Source: Janthinobacterium sp. BJB426
Lineage (GTDB): Bacteria > Pseudomonadota > Gammaproteobacteria > Burkholderiales > Burkholderiaceae_D
DNA: 64,000 bases
Assembly (NCBI RefSeq): GCF_002735705.1
Contig: NZ_PDZL01000002.1
Span: forward strand, 496,001-560,000
Direction of reading: 5' to 3'
Under the pieces are notes generated by a model. That model had not been told where the DNA came from and made no database searches. It saw only the letters and a list, made by a program, of their open reading frames with translations. Shown in pieces: positions 51,737 through 59,423 of the stretch; position 1 is the first letter of the stretch, and each line of letters starts with the position of its first letter. The translations under genes were made by a program, and so were the position numbers.

Positions 51737-53047
51737 TCAGGCTGGCTGCGGGAAGCGCACCGTCACCTCCAGGCCCCGTCCCTCTTCCCCATCGGCCAGC
51801 GCGATATCGGCCTGGTGGTGCTCGGCGATGTGGCGCACGATGGACAGGCCCAGGCCGCAGCCCCAGGCGTCGTTGCCGTCGGGACGGAAGAAGCGGTCGA
51901 ACAGGCGCGCATGGTGCTGGCGCGGCACGCCGGGGCCGTTGTCGGACACGCGCAGCAGGGGCCGGCCCTCTTCCACCGCCGCCTGCAAGTCGACCCGGCC
52001 GCCCTGCTGCGTGTAGCGCAAGGCGTTATCGATCAGGTTATTCAGCAACACTTGCAAGCCGTCAGGATCAGCCTGCACCAATACCTTGGCCGGCAACGTT
52101 TCCACCACGCCCAGGTCGATCGCGCGGCTGTCGGCCAGCGCGCTGTGGTCGGCCACGGCCGCTTCCAGCAACTGTCCCAGGTCCACCGTGTGCAGCTGGC
52201 TGGAAGTCAACGCCGTTTCATGGCGCGCCAGGCTGAGCAATTGACGCACGAGGTGCGTGCTGCGGTCCAGCCGTTCGTGCAGCCGCGCCAGGGCCACGCG
52301 GCGTTCTTCCTCGCTGCCGGCCCGCTCGGCCACCTGCAGCTGCAATTTCAGCGCCGTCAGCGGCGAGCGCAATTCATGCGCGGCATCGGCAACAAAGGTG
52401 CGCTGCGCCGTCAGCGCCGCCTCGAACTGCCCCATCAGGCTATTCAGCGCCAGCGCCACGGGCCGCAATTCGGGCGGCATGTCGTCGGCCGCCAGCGGCG
52501 TCAGGGCGTCCGGCGAACGGCCCGCCACGGATTCGGCCAGCCGGTGCAGCGGCGCCAGCGCGCGCCCCACGACGGCGACGATCAGCAGCGCCAGGATCAG
52601 CGCGAACACCAGCAGCGGCGCGCCGGCGCGCATGGTCATCTGCCAGGCCAGCTGGTCGCGCACGGCCTGCGCCTGCGCCACCTGCACGTAGCGGCCGCGC
52701 CGCGTCTCGCCGTACAGGCGCCAGTCTTCGCCGTGCAGCACGACATCGGCAAAGCCGGCCAGCGCATAGCGCGGCAGTGCCGGCTGGCCCTGCAGGACGG
52801 GCAAGGGCTGGCCATCCTCGTCCCAGGCCTGCAGCACGAACGCTTCTTCCGGGTCTTGCGCGGCGGCCAGACCCGCCTGCGGCTCGAACTCGTCGGGCAT
52901 GACCACGGCCAGCTGGCGCAGCTGCAAGTCGGCCAGTTCATTGGTTTCTTCCAGCAGCGAGCGGAACAGCGAAATGCCGGCGCCCAGCACGCACAGCAAG
53001 GTGGCGGCCAGCAAACCGAGCAGCAACTGGCGGCGGATGGTCAGCAT
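51737..53047 (-). CDS. Sensor histidine kinase (QseC/PmrB-like)
   Basis: This 436-residue kinase has two membrane helices (residues ~10-30 and 142-160), a periplasmic sensor region of about 110 residues and HAMP. HisKA carries H224 in FVADAAHELRSPLTAL, and the HATPase has N-box NNLIDNALRYT, G1 DNGPGVP and G2 GCGLGLSIV. DAAHELRSPL is typical of the QseC/TctE group. Its start overlaps the end of the response regulator by 7 bases. The signal is unknown. Confidence 0.92.
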   Translation of the reverse strand: MLTIRRQLLLGLLAATLLCVLGAGISLFRSLLEETNELADLQLRQLAVVMPDEFEPQAGLAAAQDPEEAFVLQAWDEDGQPLPVLQGQPALPRYALAGFADVVLHGEDWRLYGETRRGRYVQVAQAQAVRDQLAWQMTMRAGAPLLVFALILALLIVAVVGRALAPLHRLAESVAGRSPDALTPLAADDMPPELRPVALALNSLMGQFEAALTAQRTFVADAAHELRSPLTALKLQLQVAERAGSEEERRVALARLHERLDRSTHLVRQLLSLARHETALTSSQLHTVDLGQLLEAAVADHSALADSRAIDLGVVETLPAKVLVQADPDGLQVLLNNLIDNALRYTQQGGRVDLQAAVEEGRPLLRVSDNGPGVPRQHHARLFDRFFRPDGNDAWGCGLGLSIVRHIAEHHQADIALADGEEGRGLEVTVRFPQPA

Positions 53048-53706
53048 GGTGCCAGCCGCATCTTGTAGCCCACGCCGCGCACGGTCTGGATGCTGTCCGC
53101 GCCGAGCTTCTTGCGCAACTGGTACACGTACACGTCGACAGTATTACTTTCCACTTCGCAATCCCAGCCGTACAGCTTTTCGCTCAGCTGGCGCTTCGAC
53201 ACCACCTTGCCCGGATGGTCGAGCAAGGCGCGCAGCACGGAAAACTCGCGCGGCGGCAGCTTGATCAGCTCCCCTTCGAACGTGACGTCGTGACTGGCCA
53301 GGTCGAGGATCAGCGCGCCATGCTCGATGACGGAGCGCGAACGGCTGACCCGGCGCCGCAGCAACGCGCGGATGCGCGCCAGCAGCTCGTCGAGGTCGAA
53401 GGGCTTGACCAGGTAATCGTCGGCGCCGCTGTCGAGCCCTTCCACGCGGGCCGGCGTGCCGTCGCGCGCCGTGATGATCAGCACGGGCAACTCGGCGCCG
53501 CGCGCGCGCATGGCGCGCAGCACGTCCATGCCCTCCTTGCCGGGCAAGCCCAGATCGAGCAGCATCAGGTCGTAAGCGAAGCCGGCCAGCGCCAGCTCCG
53601 CATCGTGGCCATCGCGCACCCAGTCGACGGCATAGCACTCGCCGCGCAAGCCTTCGACCAGGCTTTCCCCGATCATCGGATCGTCTTCCACCAGCAATAC
53701 GCGCAC
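53041..53706 (-). CDS. OmpR-family response regulator (QseB/PmrA-like)
   Basis: This 221-residue regulator has a receiver with D51 (LMLLDLGLPGKEGMDVLR) and K in YLVKPFDLDELLAR. It also has a winged helix with LPPREFSVLRALLDHPGKVVSKRQL and NTVDVYVYQLRKKLG. It is the partner of the overlapping kinase gene. A small secreted-protein gene ends 78 bases upstream on the same strand, and that gap is the only space for a private promoter, so co-transcription is possible. Confidence 0.93.
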   Translation of the reverse strand: MRVLLVEDDPMIGESLVEGLRGECYAVDWVRDGHDAELALAGFAYDLMLLDLGLPGKEGMDVLRAMRARGAELPVLIITARDGTPARVEGLDSGADDYLVKPFDLDELLARIRALLRRRVSRSRSVIEHGALILDLASHDVTFEGELIKLPPREFSVLRALLDHPGKVVSKRQLSEKLYGWDCEVESNTVDVYVYQLRKKLGADSIQTVRGVGYKMRLAPC

Positions 53707-53784
53707 CCGGGGCCTCTCAAGGTCTTGAAAAAGCCACCATCTTACCTTGACCGGCGCCGCGCCGCATGGGCTGCCGCAGTGGCC

Positions 53785-53955
53785 TTACTTCGATCCGCGG
53801 AACGGTGGAATATTCCCTTCTTGCGGAAACAGCGCCACGCCTTTCGCAGGCGGTACCGCCGCAGCGAGCGCCTCGCCAGGCTGGGCCGCTTGCGATACGG
53901 GCAGAATGGCCAGCAGGGATACCGCGCCAACACAGAAAATAGCCTTGATTTTCAT
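53785..53955 (-). CDS. Small secreted protein upstream of the QseBC-like pair
   Basis: The product is 56 residues from ATG 53955, which follows AAGGA at 5 bases; a longer in-frame start upstream lacks this. A clear signal peptide (MKIKAIFCVGAVSLLAILPVSQA) precedes a mature peptide of about 32 residues with PPAKGVALFPQEGNIPPFRGSK. I know no family. It is first in a possible operon with the two-component genes and divergent from the LodA-like oxidase gene, so it may be a regulator, signal or small partner of either. That is inference. Confidence 0.6.
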   Translation of the reverse strand: MKIKAIFCVGAVSLLAILPVSQAAQPGEALAAAVPPAKGVALFPQEGNIPPFRGSK

Positions 53956-54187
53956 ATCATTCCTTAAAGGTTGCATAGAAAAATATCGGATGAATATACT
54001 ATTTCACATATTAACAAACAGGCAATGCCAGCCCAAGATACCTGCATGCCGGCAACAAGTCAATCTGCGCAGCAACTGCATTGCCCGATCTGGCGCCGGA
54101 ATTCACGCTAGCGTGACTATGTGCGCATTTGGCGCGTTTTTTATGCGGTATATTTTCCTTCCCTCCACGCACCTGGAAAGGCCTGCC

Positions 54188-56053
54188 ATGTCCAGCTCCA
54201 CCCAAGATACCGTCATCGTCAAGGCGGCGATTTATCCGCCCATCGGCATTGCCCGCGTGGGCAACAGCCCCAGCGAGTACTTTCTGGGACCGGAGGTGCC
54301 GGAACCGGCGGCGCGGCCGGCCGGGTATTACCGCGATGCATCCGGGGCCATCAAACGCCAGGCGGCCGGCTTTCGCATCTACGGCCTGAATGCCGCTGGC
54401 GTGGCGGTGGCCGAATTGAACGCCGGCAATGCCGACATCGAATGGTCCGTCACCCTGGCCAATACCAAGGCGGCGTGGTACCAGTTCCAGATCGCGCTCG
54501 ATATTCCCGAGGCGCATGTCACCCAGCCCTCGTTCCTGCGCAACATGGCCGTCACCGACCGCGCGCAACTGTCCATCACGCCGGGCGAGCGCAAGATCAG
54601 CGGCAGCGAACAGCCGGCCGTCGCCTTCGACAGCGGCAGCTTCCTGGGCACGCCCGTCTACCTGGGCGAATTGCGCACGGACGCCATGGGCCGGCTGATC
54701 GTGCTGGGCGGCCATGGCAAGTCCGCTTCGTGGAATGGCGCGCGCGCCATCACCTTTGCCAACAATGAAGGCTGGTACGACGACACGGCCGACGGCCCCG
54801 TCTGCGCCAAGGTCCACTACCAAGGCCAGGCTTTGCCCGTCGACATGGCCTGGGTGGTCGTCGCGCCGCCCGACTATGCGCCGCAGCAAAAGTCGGTGCG
54901 CACCATGTGGGACTTGATGCGCGACTTGTTTGTTTCCGAAGGCAAAATTGCCGCGCCGGCCGTTCCCTCGTTCCAGGACGATATCCGCCCCATTTTCGAA
55001 CGCCTGTCCAACCTGCAATGGGTCAACGCCGGCTTCGCGGCCGCCTTTGGCTGGGATGGCAGCACGCCGTTCAGCCGCGACGAGTGGATGGCGCGCCTGG
55101 CCAGCCCGTCCGAAAACCGCAAGGAATGGCGCAACGTCATCTATAACCAGTTCCGCCAGTTCGAGCGCGACGCCTGGGCGCCATCGCCGTGGCCGTGGCT
55201 GTATGGCGACGCGATGGCCATCCCGCCGGCAGACACGCCGCGCCAGAACTGCGCCCTGAGCAATCTGCAATTGCGCTTCCTCAAGCAATGGGCGGCCGGC
55301 GAATTCACGGACGACTACGCGCCCGGCAAGGTGCCGCCGCAAAGCCTGGCCGACGTGGACGTGGCCCTGCAACCGGACACCCTGCTGCGCGCGGCCATGG
55401 AATTCTGCCTGGCCGACGCCTTCCACCCCGGCTGCGAAATGACCTGGCCCATGCGGCAGGCCAGCATGTACAGCGCACCGTTCCGCCTGGCGCACCGGCC
55501 ACCGGGCTGGGTGGAGCCCGACTATGGCGCCGTCTTGACGCCGGACAATATCGGCAGCCCCTGCTCGGCGCAGATCGCCGGCGGCGTGACGCGCTGGATG
55601 GCCGTGCCATGGCAGACGGACACGGCCAGCTGCCGCTCCGGCTACCAGTCCGATTACGATCCCTACGTGCCCACGTTCTGGCCCGCGCGCGTGCCGAACC
55701 AGGTGATGAGCAAGCTTGCCTACGACACGGTGATGAACCGCGAAATTCCCATCGACGACCGTCTGGCCGCCTTCGCCCGGCGTGCCGCGTGGATACGTCC
55801 GCTGGGTAACATCAGCTATGAAGAGCAGATCAACAACATGATCGCCGACCTGGCGCAAGTGGGCGTGGTCGAGGTGCGTCCCGGCCCCACGGATATGACC
55901 GGTTTCCCCGCCTTCCTGCAGGTGGAAAACCTGCCGCAGCCGATAGCCGGCAAGCACCAGCTGCGCGCCGCGGCAGGAATTCCGGACGAGTTCGTCGACG
56001 TCGACCTGGAAGGCACGGAAAAAGCGCGCCATCTGCAGCGGCACCGCTTGTGA
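54188..56053 (+). CDS. LodA/GoxA-family CTQ-dependent amino-acid oxidase
   Basis: The product is 621 residues from ATG 54188, after GGAAAGG. A longer frame upstream runs antisense into the small secreted gene and was rejected. The N-terminus VKAAIYPPIGIARVGNSPSEYFLGPE is the LodA-family signature. The likely cofactor region is C407 and C416 (DAFHPGCEMTW) plus W470/W475 (RWMAVPWQTD), where a cysteine tryptophylquinone would form. Family members oxidise lysine (LodA) or glycine (GoxA), releasing hydrogen peroxide. It is shorter than LodA and has no signal peptide. The gene overlaps its flavoprotein partner by 4 bases. Confidence 0.88.
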   Translation: MSSSTQDTVIVKAAIYPPIGIARVGNSPSEYFLGPEVPEPAARPAGYYRDASGAIKRQAAGFRIYGLNAAGVAVAELNAGNADIEWSVTLANTKAAWYQFQIALDIPEAHVTQPSFLRNMAVTDRAQLSITPGERKISGSEQPAVAFDSGSFLGTPVYLGELRTDAMGRLIVLGGHGKSASWNGARAITFANNEGWYDDTADGPVCAKVHYQGQALPVDMAWVVVAPPDYAPQQKSVRTMWDLMRDLFVSEGKIAAPAVPSFQDDIRPIFERLSNLQWVNAGFAAAFGWDGSTPFSRDEWMARLASPSENRKEWRNVIYNQFRQFERDAWAPSPWPWLYGDAMAIPPADTPRQNCALSNLQLRFLKQWAAGEFTDDYAPGKVPPQSLADVDVALQPDTLLRAAMEFCLADAFHPGCEMTWPMRQASMYSAPFRLAHRPPGWVEPDYGAVLTPDNIGSPCSAQIAGGVTRWMAVPWQTDTASCRSGYQSDYDPYVPTFWPARVPNQVMSKLAYDTVMNREIPIDDRLAAFARRAAWIRPLGNISYEEQINNMIADLAQVGVVEVRPGPTDMTGFPAFLQVENLPQPIAGKHQLRAAAGIPDEFVDVDLEGTEKARHLQRHRL

Positions 56054-57156
56054 CCGTGCTGCAGGCCGACGTGCTCATCGTCGGCGCCGGTCCGGCCGGC
56101 GCCACGGCCGCCCTGAACCTGGCAGGGCGGCACCGGGTCTTGCTGGTAGACCGGCTGGCCGCGCCGCTGGCGCGCATCGGCGAATCGCTGCCGCCGGCCG
56201 CCGCGCGCCTGCTGCAGGACATGGGCTTGCTTGACGCCTTCCTGCGGCAGGGCCATGCGCCCTACCACGGCAACCGCGCCTGGTGGAACGGCGCCTGGAC
56301 GGAACACCATTTTCTCAGCGATCCCGACGGGCACGGCTGGCACCTGGCGCGCGGCAGCTTCGACCTGTGGCTGCGCGACGAGGCGCGCCGGCGCGGCGCC
56401 GCGTTGCTGGCTTCGGCCAAGGTCGCCGGCATCACGCCGGAAGATGGCGGCTGGAAAGTACGGCTGGAAACATCGCGCGGCCCCTGCGACGCGGCGGCGC
56501 GCATCGTCATCGACGCCACGGGCCGCAGCGCCCGGCTGGCCCGCGGAATCGGGGCGCGGCGCCAGCGCAGCGACCGGTTAGTTTCAGTATGGCAATATGG
56601 ACATGAGCGCACACCCTCGGCGCGGGGTTTTGCCCACATCGAGGCTTGCGAATACGGCTGGTGGTACAGCGCCCCCCTGCCCGGCCAGCGCCGCGTGCTG
56701 GCCCTGCACACGGATGCAGATTTGCTCGACAGCAACGCCTTGCGAAATACCGGCTGGCTGGAAGCGGCGGCGCGGCGCTTGCCGGCCACGCGGGAATTGC
56801 TGGAACAACAAGGCTACATGGCCGATACACCAACCCTGGCCACGCCTGCCCATACGGCCACCCTGGACACCGGCGCCGGCCCAGGCTGGTTCGCCGTCGG
56901 CGACGCCGCCCTGAGCTTCGATCCGCTGTCGTCGCAAGGCATCTTCAACGCCCTGTACACGGGCCTGGCCGCCGCCGAGGCCGCCGACCGCACGCTGCAG
57001 GGTGAGCTGCAAGCCTACCAACACTACCATAGGGAATTGTCGGCCATCGGCGCCGCATACGCACGCCACCTGGCGTACTGCTACGGCCAAGAAACGCGCT
57101 GGCCGTCGGCGCCGTTCTGGCGCCGGCGCAGGCCGGTGCAGGTCGGCGCGCTCTAG
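56050..57156 (+). CDS. LodB/GoxB-type FAD maturation protein
   Basis: The product is 368 residues from GTG 56050, overlapping the oxidase stop (GTGA). FAD-binding motifs are ADVLIVGAGPAGATAALNL, VIDATGRSARLAR and WFAVGDAALSFDPLSSQGIF, the latter typical of tryptophan-halogenase-like monooxygenases. LodB and GoxB are needed to build the quinone cofactor of the oxidase in the same operon, so this is the expected partner. It ends in a 4-base CTAG shared with the stop of a convergent small gene. Confidence 0.9.
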   Translation: MTVLQADVLIVGAGPAGATAALNLAGRHRVLLVDRLAAPLARIGESLPPAAARLLQDMGLLDAFLRQGHAPYHGNRAWWNGAWTEHHFLSDPDGHGWHLARGSFDLWLRDEARRRGAALLASAKVAGITPEDGGWKVRLETSRGPCDAAARIVIDATGRSARLARGIGARRQRSDRLVSVWQYGHERTPSARGFAHIEACEYGWWYSAPLPGQRRVLALHTDADLLDSNALRNTGWLEAAARRLPATRELLEQQGYMADTPTLATPAHTATLDTGAGPGWFAVGDAALSFDPLSSQGIFNALYTGLAAAEAADRTLQGELQAYQHYHRELSAIGAAYARHLAYCYGQETRWPSAPFWRRRRPVQVGAL

Positions 57157-57341
57157 CTGGCGCTGAAATCGAAGCGCCACAGGCCCTGCTGGCGACTCAG
57201 GGTCACGTCCACCGTGGCGACAGTGACCGGACGCGCATACTGCGTCATGTCCGGGAAATTCTCCAGGCCATGGGTCTGCCCCACCATCGGCCGCATGGCC
57301 ACCATGAAGTAGAGACTGGGCTGGTATTCGACATTGGGCAT
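57153..57341 (-). CDS. Small protein of unknown function
   Basis: The frame gives 62 residues from ATG 57341 (MPNVEYQPSLYFMVAMRP, ending GLWRFDFSAS). Third codon positions are strongly G/C, as in neighbouring genes, which supports coding. No signal peptide and no recognised domain is present; no strong ribosome site is seen. A longer frame starting at ATG 57407, joined TAATG to the DUF799 stop, would translate a hairpin and was not used. It may be a real last gene of the lipoprotein operon or a gene remnant. Confidence 0.45.
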   Translation of the reverse strand: MPNVEYQPSLYFMVAMRPMVGQTHGLENFPDMTQYARPVTVATVDVTLSRQQGLWRFDFSAS

Positions 57342-57373
57342 GCTCACGACAGGCCGGTCGTTGACATTGCGAC

Positions 57374-57396
57374 AGGCCCGGCAAAGCGCCGGGCCT
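57374..57396 (-). terminator. Hairpin after the DUF799 gene
   Basis: Perfect 9-base stem aggcccggc / gccgggcct with a 5-base loop, 11 bases past the DUF799 stop codon. No U-tract follows on the minus strand, so termination may be partial, which would let the small gene downstream be read at low level. Confidence 0.5.
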
Positions 57397-57406
57397 GGTA
57401 ATACCA

Positions 57407-58069
57407 TTACTGCGCCAGGTAGCGTTCCGAACGTGGGCCGTACAACAGGCCATTCGGCACGCCGGCCGACAGCATGCGCGCATTCGCCGTACCAGCCAGC
57501 GGATGGCTGGCGTCGGTGCTGGTGTTGATGATCTGCTTGACGGCCGCCGTCACCAGCACGCCGATCAGGCCGCCGCCACCGCTGTTATTGCCTTCGTTGC
57601 TCGACGCACTGGCCGCGCCCTGCCACAGCAAAGCGCCCGTCTTCAGGTCGACCAGCTTGGCATCGACCGATACCACCGTCACGCTGTCGATCACGGCGTA
57701 CGTCGTGCCGTACTTGGAGATCGTCACGTACAGGCCCGCATCGGCGCCAAAGATCTCGTTGAGCTTTTTCGCATCGACGCCGTGGATATCGGCGGCGTTC
57801 GTCAAGCCGTTCTGCTTGAACGTTTCACCGACCACGGCCACCGGCAGCACATAATAGCCCGCTTCGGCCAGCGGATAGGTTACTTGGGCATAGACGCTGT
57901 TGCCGGCATTGACTTCCGGAGAATTGTTCAGCGGCGGCAAGACCACGATCGAGCGGGGCTTGGCTGCCTTGAAGGCGGTGTAGTCGTATGCCGCCTGTTT
58001 GGTGGCGCAACCGACCATGAAGATGGCAGGACCCAGGCACAGGGCCATTTTCAACATGCGCGACATCAT
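57407..58069 (-). CDS. DUF799 (GNA1162-family) lipoprotein
   Basis: This 220-residue lipoprotein (lipobox FMVGC) has the DUF799 pattern: PRSIVVLPPLNNSPEVNAG, AEAGYYVLPVAVVGETFKQNGLTN, VDAKLVDLKTGALLWQG and a glycine-rich segment (NNSGGGGLIGVL). The structure known for GNA1162 is TolB-like, suggesting an envelope transport or secretion complex. Its start overlaps the DUF4810 gene by 4 bases. The trio CsgG-DUF4810-DUF799 is conserved as an operon in proteobacteria, and its function is not established. Confidence 0.9.
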   Translation of the reverse strand: MMSRMLKMALCLGPAIFMVGCATKQAAYDYTAFKAAKPRSIVVLPPLNNSPEVNAGNSVYAQVTYPLAEAGYYVLPVAVVGETFKQNGLTNAADIHGVDAKKLNEIFGADAGLYVTISKYGTTYAVIDSVTVVSVDAKLVDLKTGALLWQGAASASSNEGNNSGGGGLIGVLVTAAVKQIINTSTDASHPLAGTANARMLSAGVPNGLLYGPRSERYLAQ

Positions 58070-58434
58070 AATTTCTCGCCTTTTTTCAATTTACCCAACA
58101 GGAAATCCATGTACGGCGTCGATTCCGGGAACAGTTTTTTCTCGTCTTCGAACTGCGCCGCGACCTGCTCCGGCTTGCCCGCGATCGAGTACAGCATGCC
58201 CAGGTGGGCGTGGTAGCCCGGCGGCGCGTGATTGCCCTTGGCACCGATCACTTGCAAGTCTTTTTCCATGGCGGCGATCTGCTGCTCCGGGCTTTCACCC
58301 TTCAGGTATTCATACACTTGCGGCTGGTAGCCTTCCCACTGGTACAGGGTCTTCGATTGCGTGGCGCAACCGGTCAGGGCGGCACAGGCGAGCAGCGCCA
58401 GCAGGGCTGCGCCCTTGTTCATCATTGTTTTCAT
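58066..58434 (-). CDS. DUF4810 lipoprotein
   Basis: This 122-residue lipoprotein (lipobox ALTGC) matches DUF4810: TLYQWEGYQPQVYEYLKG, MEKDLQVIGAKGNHAPPGYHAHLGMLY and FEDEKKLFPESTPYMDFLL, a helical TPR-like arrangement. It is the middle gene of the lipoprotein trio, 8 bases after the CsgG-like gene and overlapping DUF799 by 4 bases, so the three are made in step and probably form one outer-membrane complex. Confidence 0.9.
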   Translation of the reverse strand: MKTMMNKGAALLALLACAALTGCATQSKTLYQWEGYQPQVYEYLKGESPEQQIAAMEKDLQVIGAKGNHAPPGYHAHLGMLYSIAGKPEQVAAQFEDEKKLFPESTPYMDFLLGKLKKGEKL

Positions 58435-58442
58435 GGGATACC

Positions 58443-59117
58443 TTATTGTTTGCGCAATGCGCCCGCTTCGACGCCAGCCACCAGGCGCTCGACCGCTTCG
58501 CGCATGGCCAGGTCCAGGACTTTGCCGTTCAGGGTGGCGTCATAACTGGCGGTGCCGCCAAAACCCAGCACTTCACGGTTCGACAGGCTGTATTCGCCGG
58601 CGCCGCCAGCCGAGTACACGACTTCCGAGGTGGCGATATTGACGACGTTCAAGGTAACCTTGGCATAGGCCACTTGCGTCTTGCCGCGGCCCATGATGCC
58701 GAACAATTGCTTGTCGCCCACTTCCTTGCGGCCGAATTCGGTCACGTCACCCGTGACGACGAAATCGGCGCCCTTGATATTCTGGCCCTGCTTCTTGAAC
58801 TCGGCTTCCTGCTTGAGTTCTGCCATGTTGTCGCGGTCGAGCACGTTGAAACGGTTGGACGTCTGCAGGTGCGCAATCAGGATCGTTTTCGACTGGCTGC
58901 CCAGGCGGTCGACGCCATCGGAAAAGATGCCGCGCATGAAATTCGAGCGATTGTCGAACTTGCCGACAGCGATCAGCGTGCGTGGACCAACGTAGGGACG
59001 GGCTGCGCTGGCAACCGTAGGGACAGCCAAAGCTTGCGAGGATTCGGAAGCGCAGCCAGCCAACGCCGCGCCAATCAGCGCTGCAATCAACAACGCGCCG
59101 GGTTTATTCTTGTTCAT
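58443..59117 (-). CDS. CsgG/HfaB-family lipoprotein
   Basis: The product is 224 residues from ATG 59117 (AAGGGC upstream); an in-frame extension upstream has no support. It has a lipobox (ALAGC), then the CsgG fold: RTLIAVGKFDNRSNF, LIAHLQTSNRFNVLDRDNMAELKQEAEF, ADFVVTGDVTEFGR and VAYAKVTLNVVNIATSEVVYSAGGAGEYS. CsgG forms the outer-membrane export channel for curli; HfaB anchors holdfast. No curli subunit genes are here, so the exported cargo, if any, is unknown. It is first in the lipoprotein trio operon. Confidence 0.9.
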   Translation of the reverse strand: MNKNKPGALLIAALIGAALAGCASESSQALAVPTVASAARPYVGPRTLIAVGKFDNRSNFMRGIFSDGVDRLGSQSKTILIAHLQTSNRFNVLDRDNMAELKQEAEFKKQGQNIKGADFVVTGDVTEFGRKEVGDKQLFGIMGRGKTQVAYAKVTLNVVNIATSEVVYSAGGAGEYSLSNREVLGFGGTASYDATLNGKVLDLAMREAVERLVAGVEAGALRKQ

Positions 59118-59423
59118 AGTGCCCTTATGATATGGAGGATCAGGAGCCACCTGCAAAATTGATTTTAAGCAAGTTAATTTCCTAATTGCAATTATATGGT
59201 ATTGCATGTCTCACAATTCTCTCCAAAAGTAACGATGGCAAGGATTGCACTATTGCCCGCCATACACAGGTGCGGCCCTGCTTGACTTCCCAGCGCCAAT
59301 TCATTAACTTGATAGTAAAAAAGCGTGTCGTCAGCGCCCTATGCCACTGTCACTCACAGACCTCGCCCGCCGGCCTGCCCCGGCGCCAACGCCACGCTGT
59401 TCACATAAACGGGTCCCAAGGCC
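59118..59423 (-). promoter_or_regulatory. Divergent region with promoter for the lipoprotein trio
   Basis: This 306-base gap between divergent genes includes a good sigma70-like pair on the minus strand: TTGCAA (59186-59191), 18 bases, TAAAAT (59162-59167), about 45 bases before the CsgG-like start. The -35 overlaps a perfect palindrome aattgcaatt (59184-59193). No gene was found in the rest; the promoter of the MFS gene should be in its right half. Confidence 0.45.

Noticed and set aside
53747..54187. Extended N-terminus for the LodA-like oxidase
   Set aside because: It would overlap the small secreted gene antisense; the family N-terminus and a good ribosome site lie at 54188.
54011..56044. 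677-codon open frame antisense to the LodA-like gene
   Set aside because: Complement of a well-supported oxidase gene; translation is Arg/Gly/His-rich and featureless.
57342..57407. TAATG coupling of a small gene to the DUF799 stop
   Set aside because: The first codons would be the stem of a perfect hairpin, so the apparent coupled start is more likely chance; the later ATG at 57341 is preferred.
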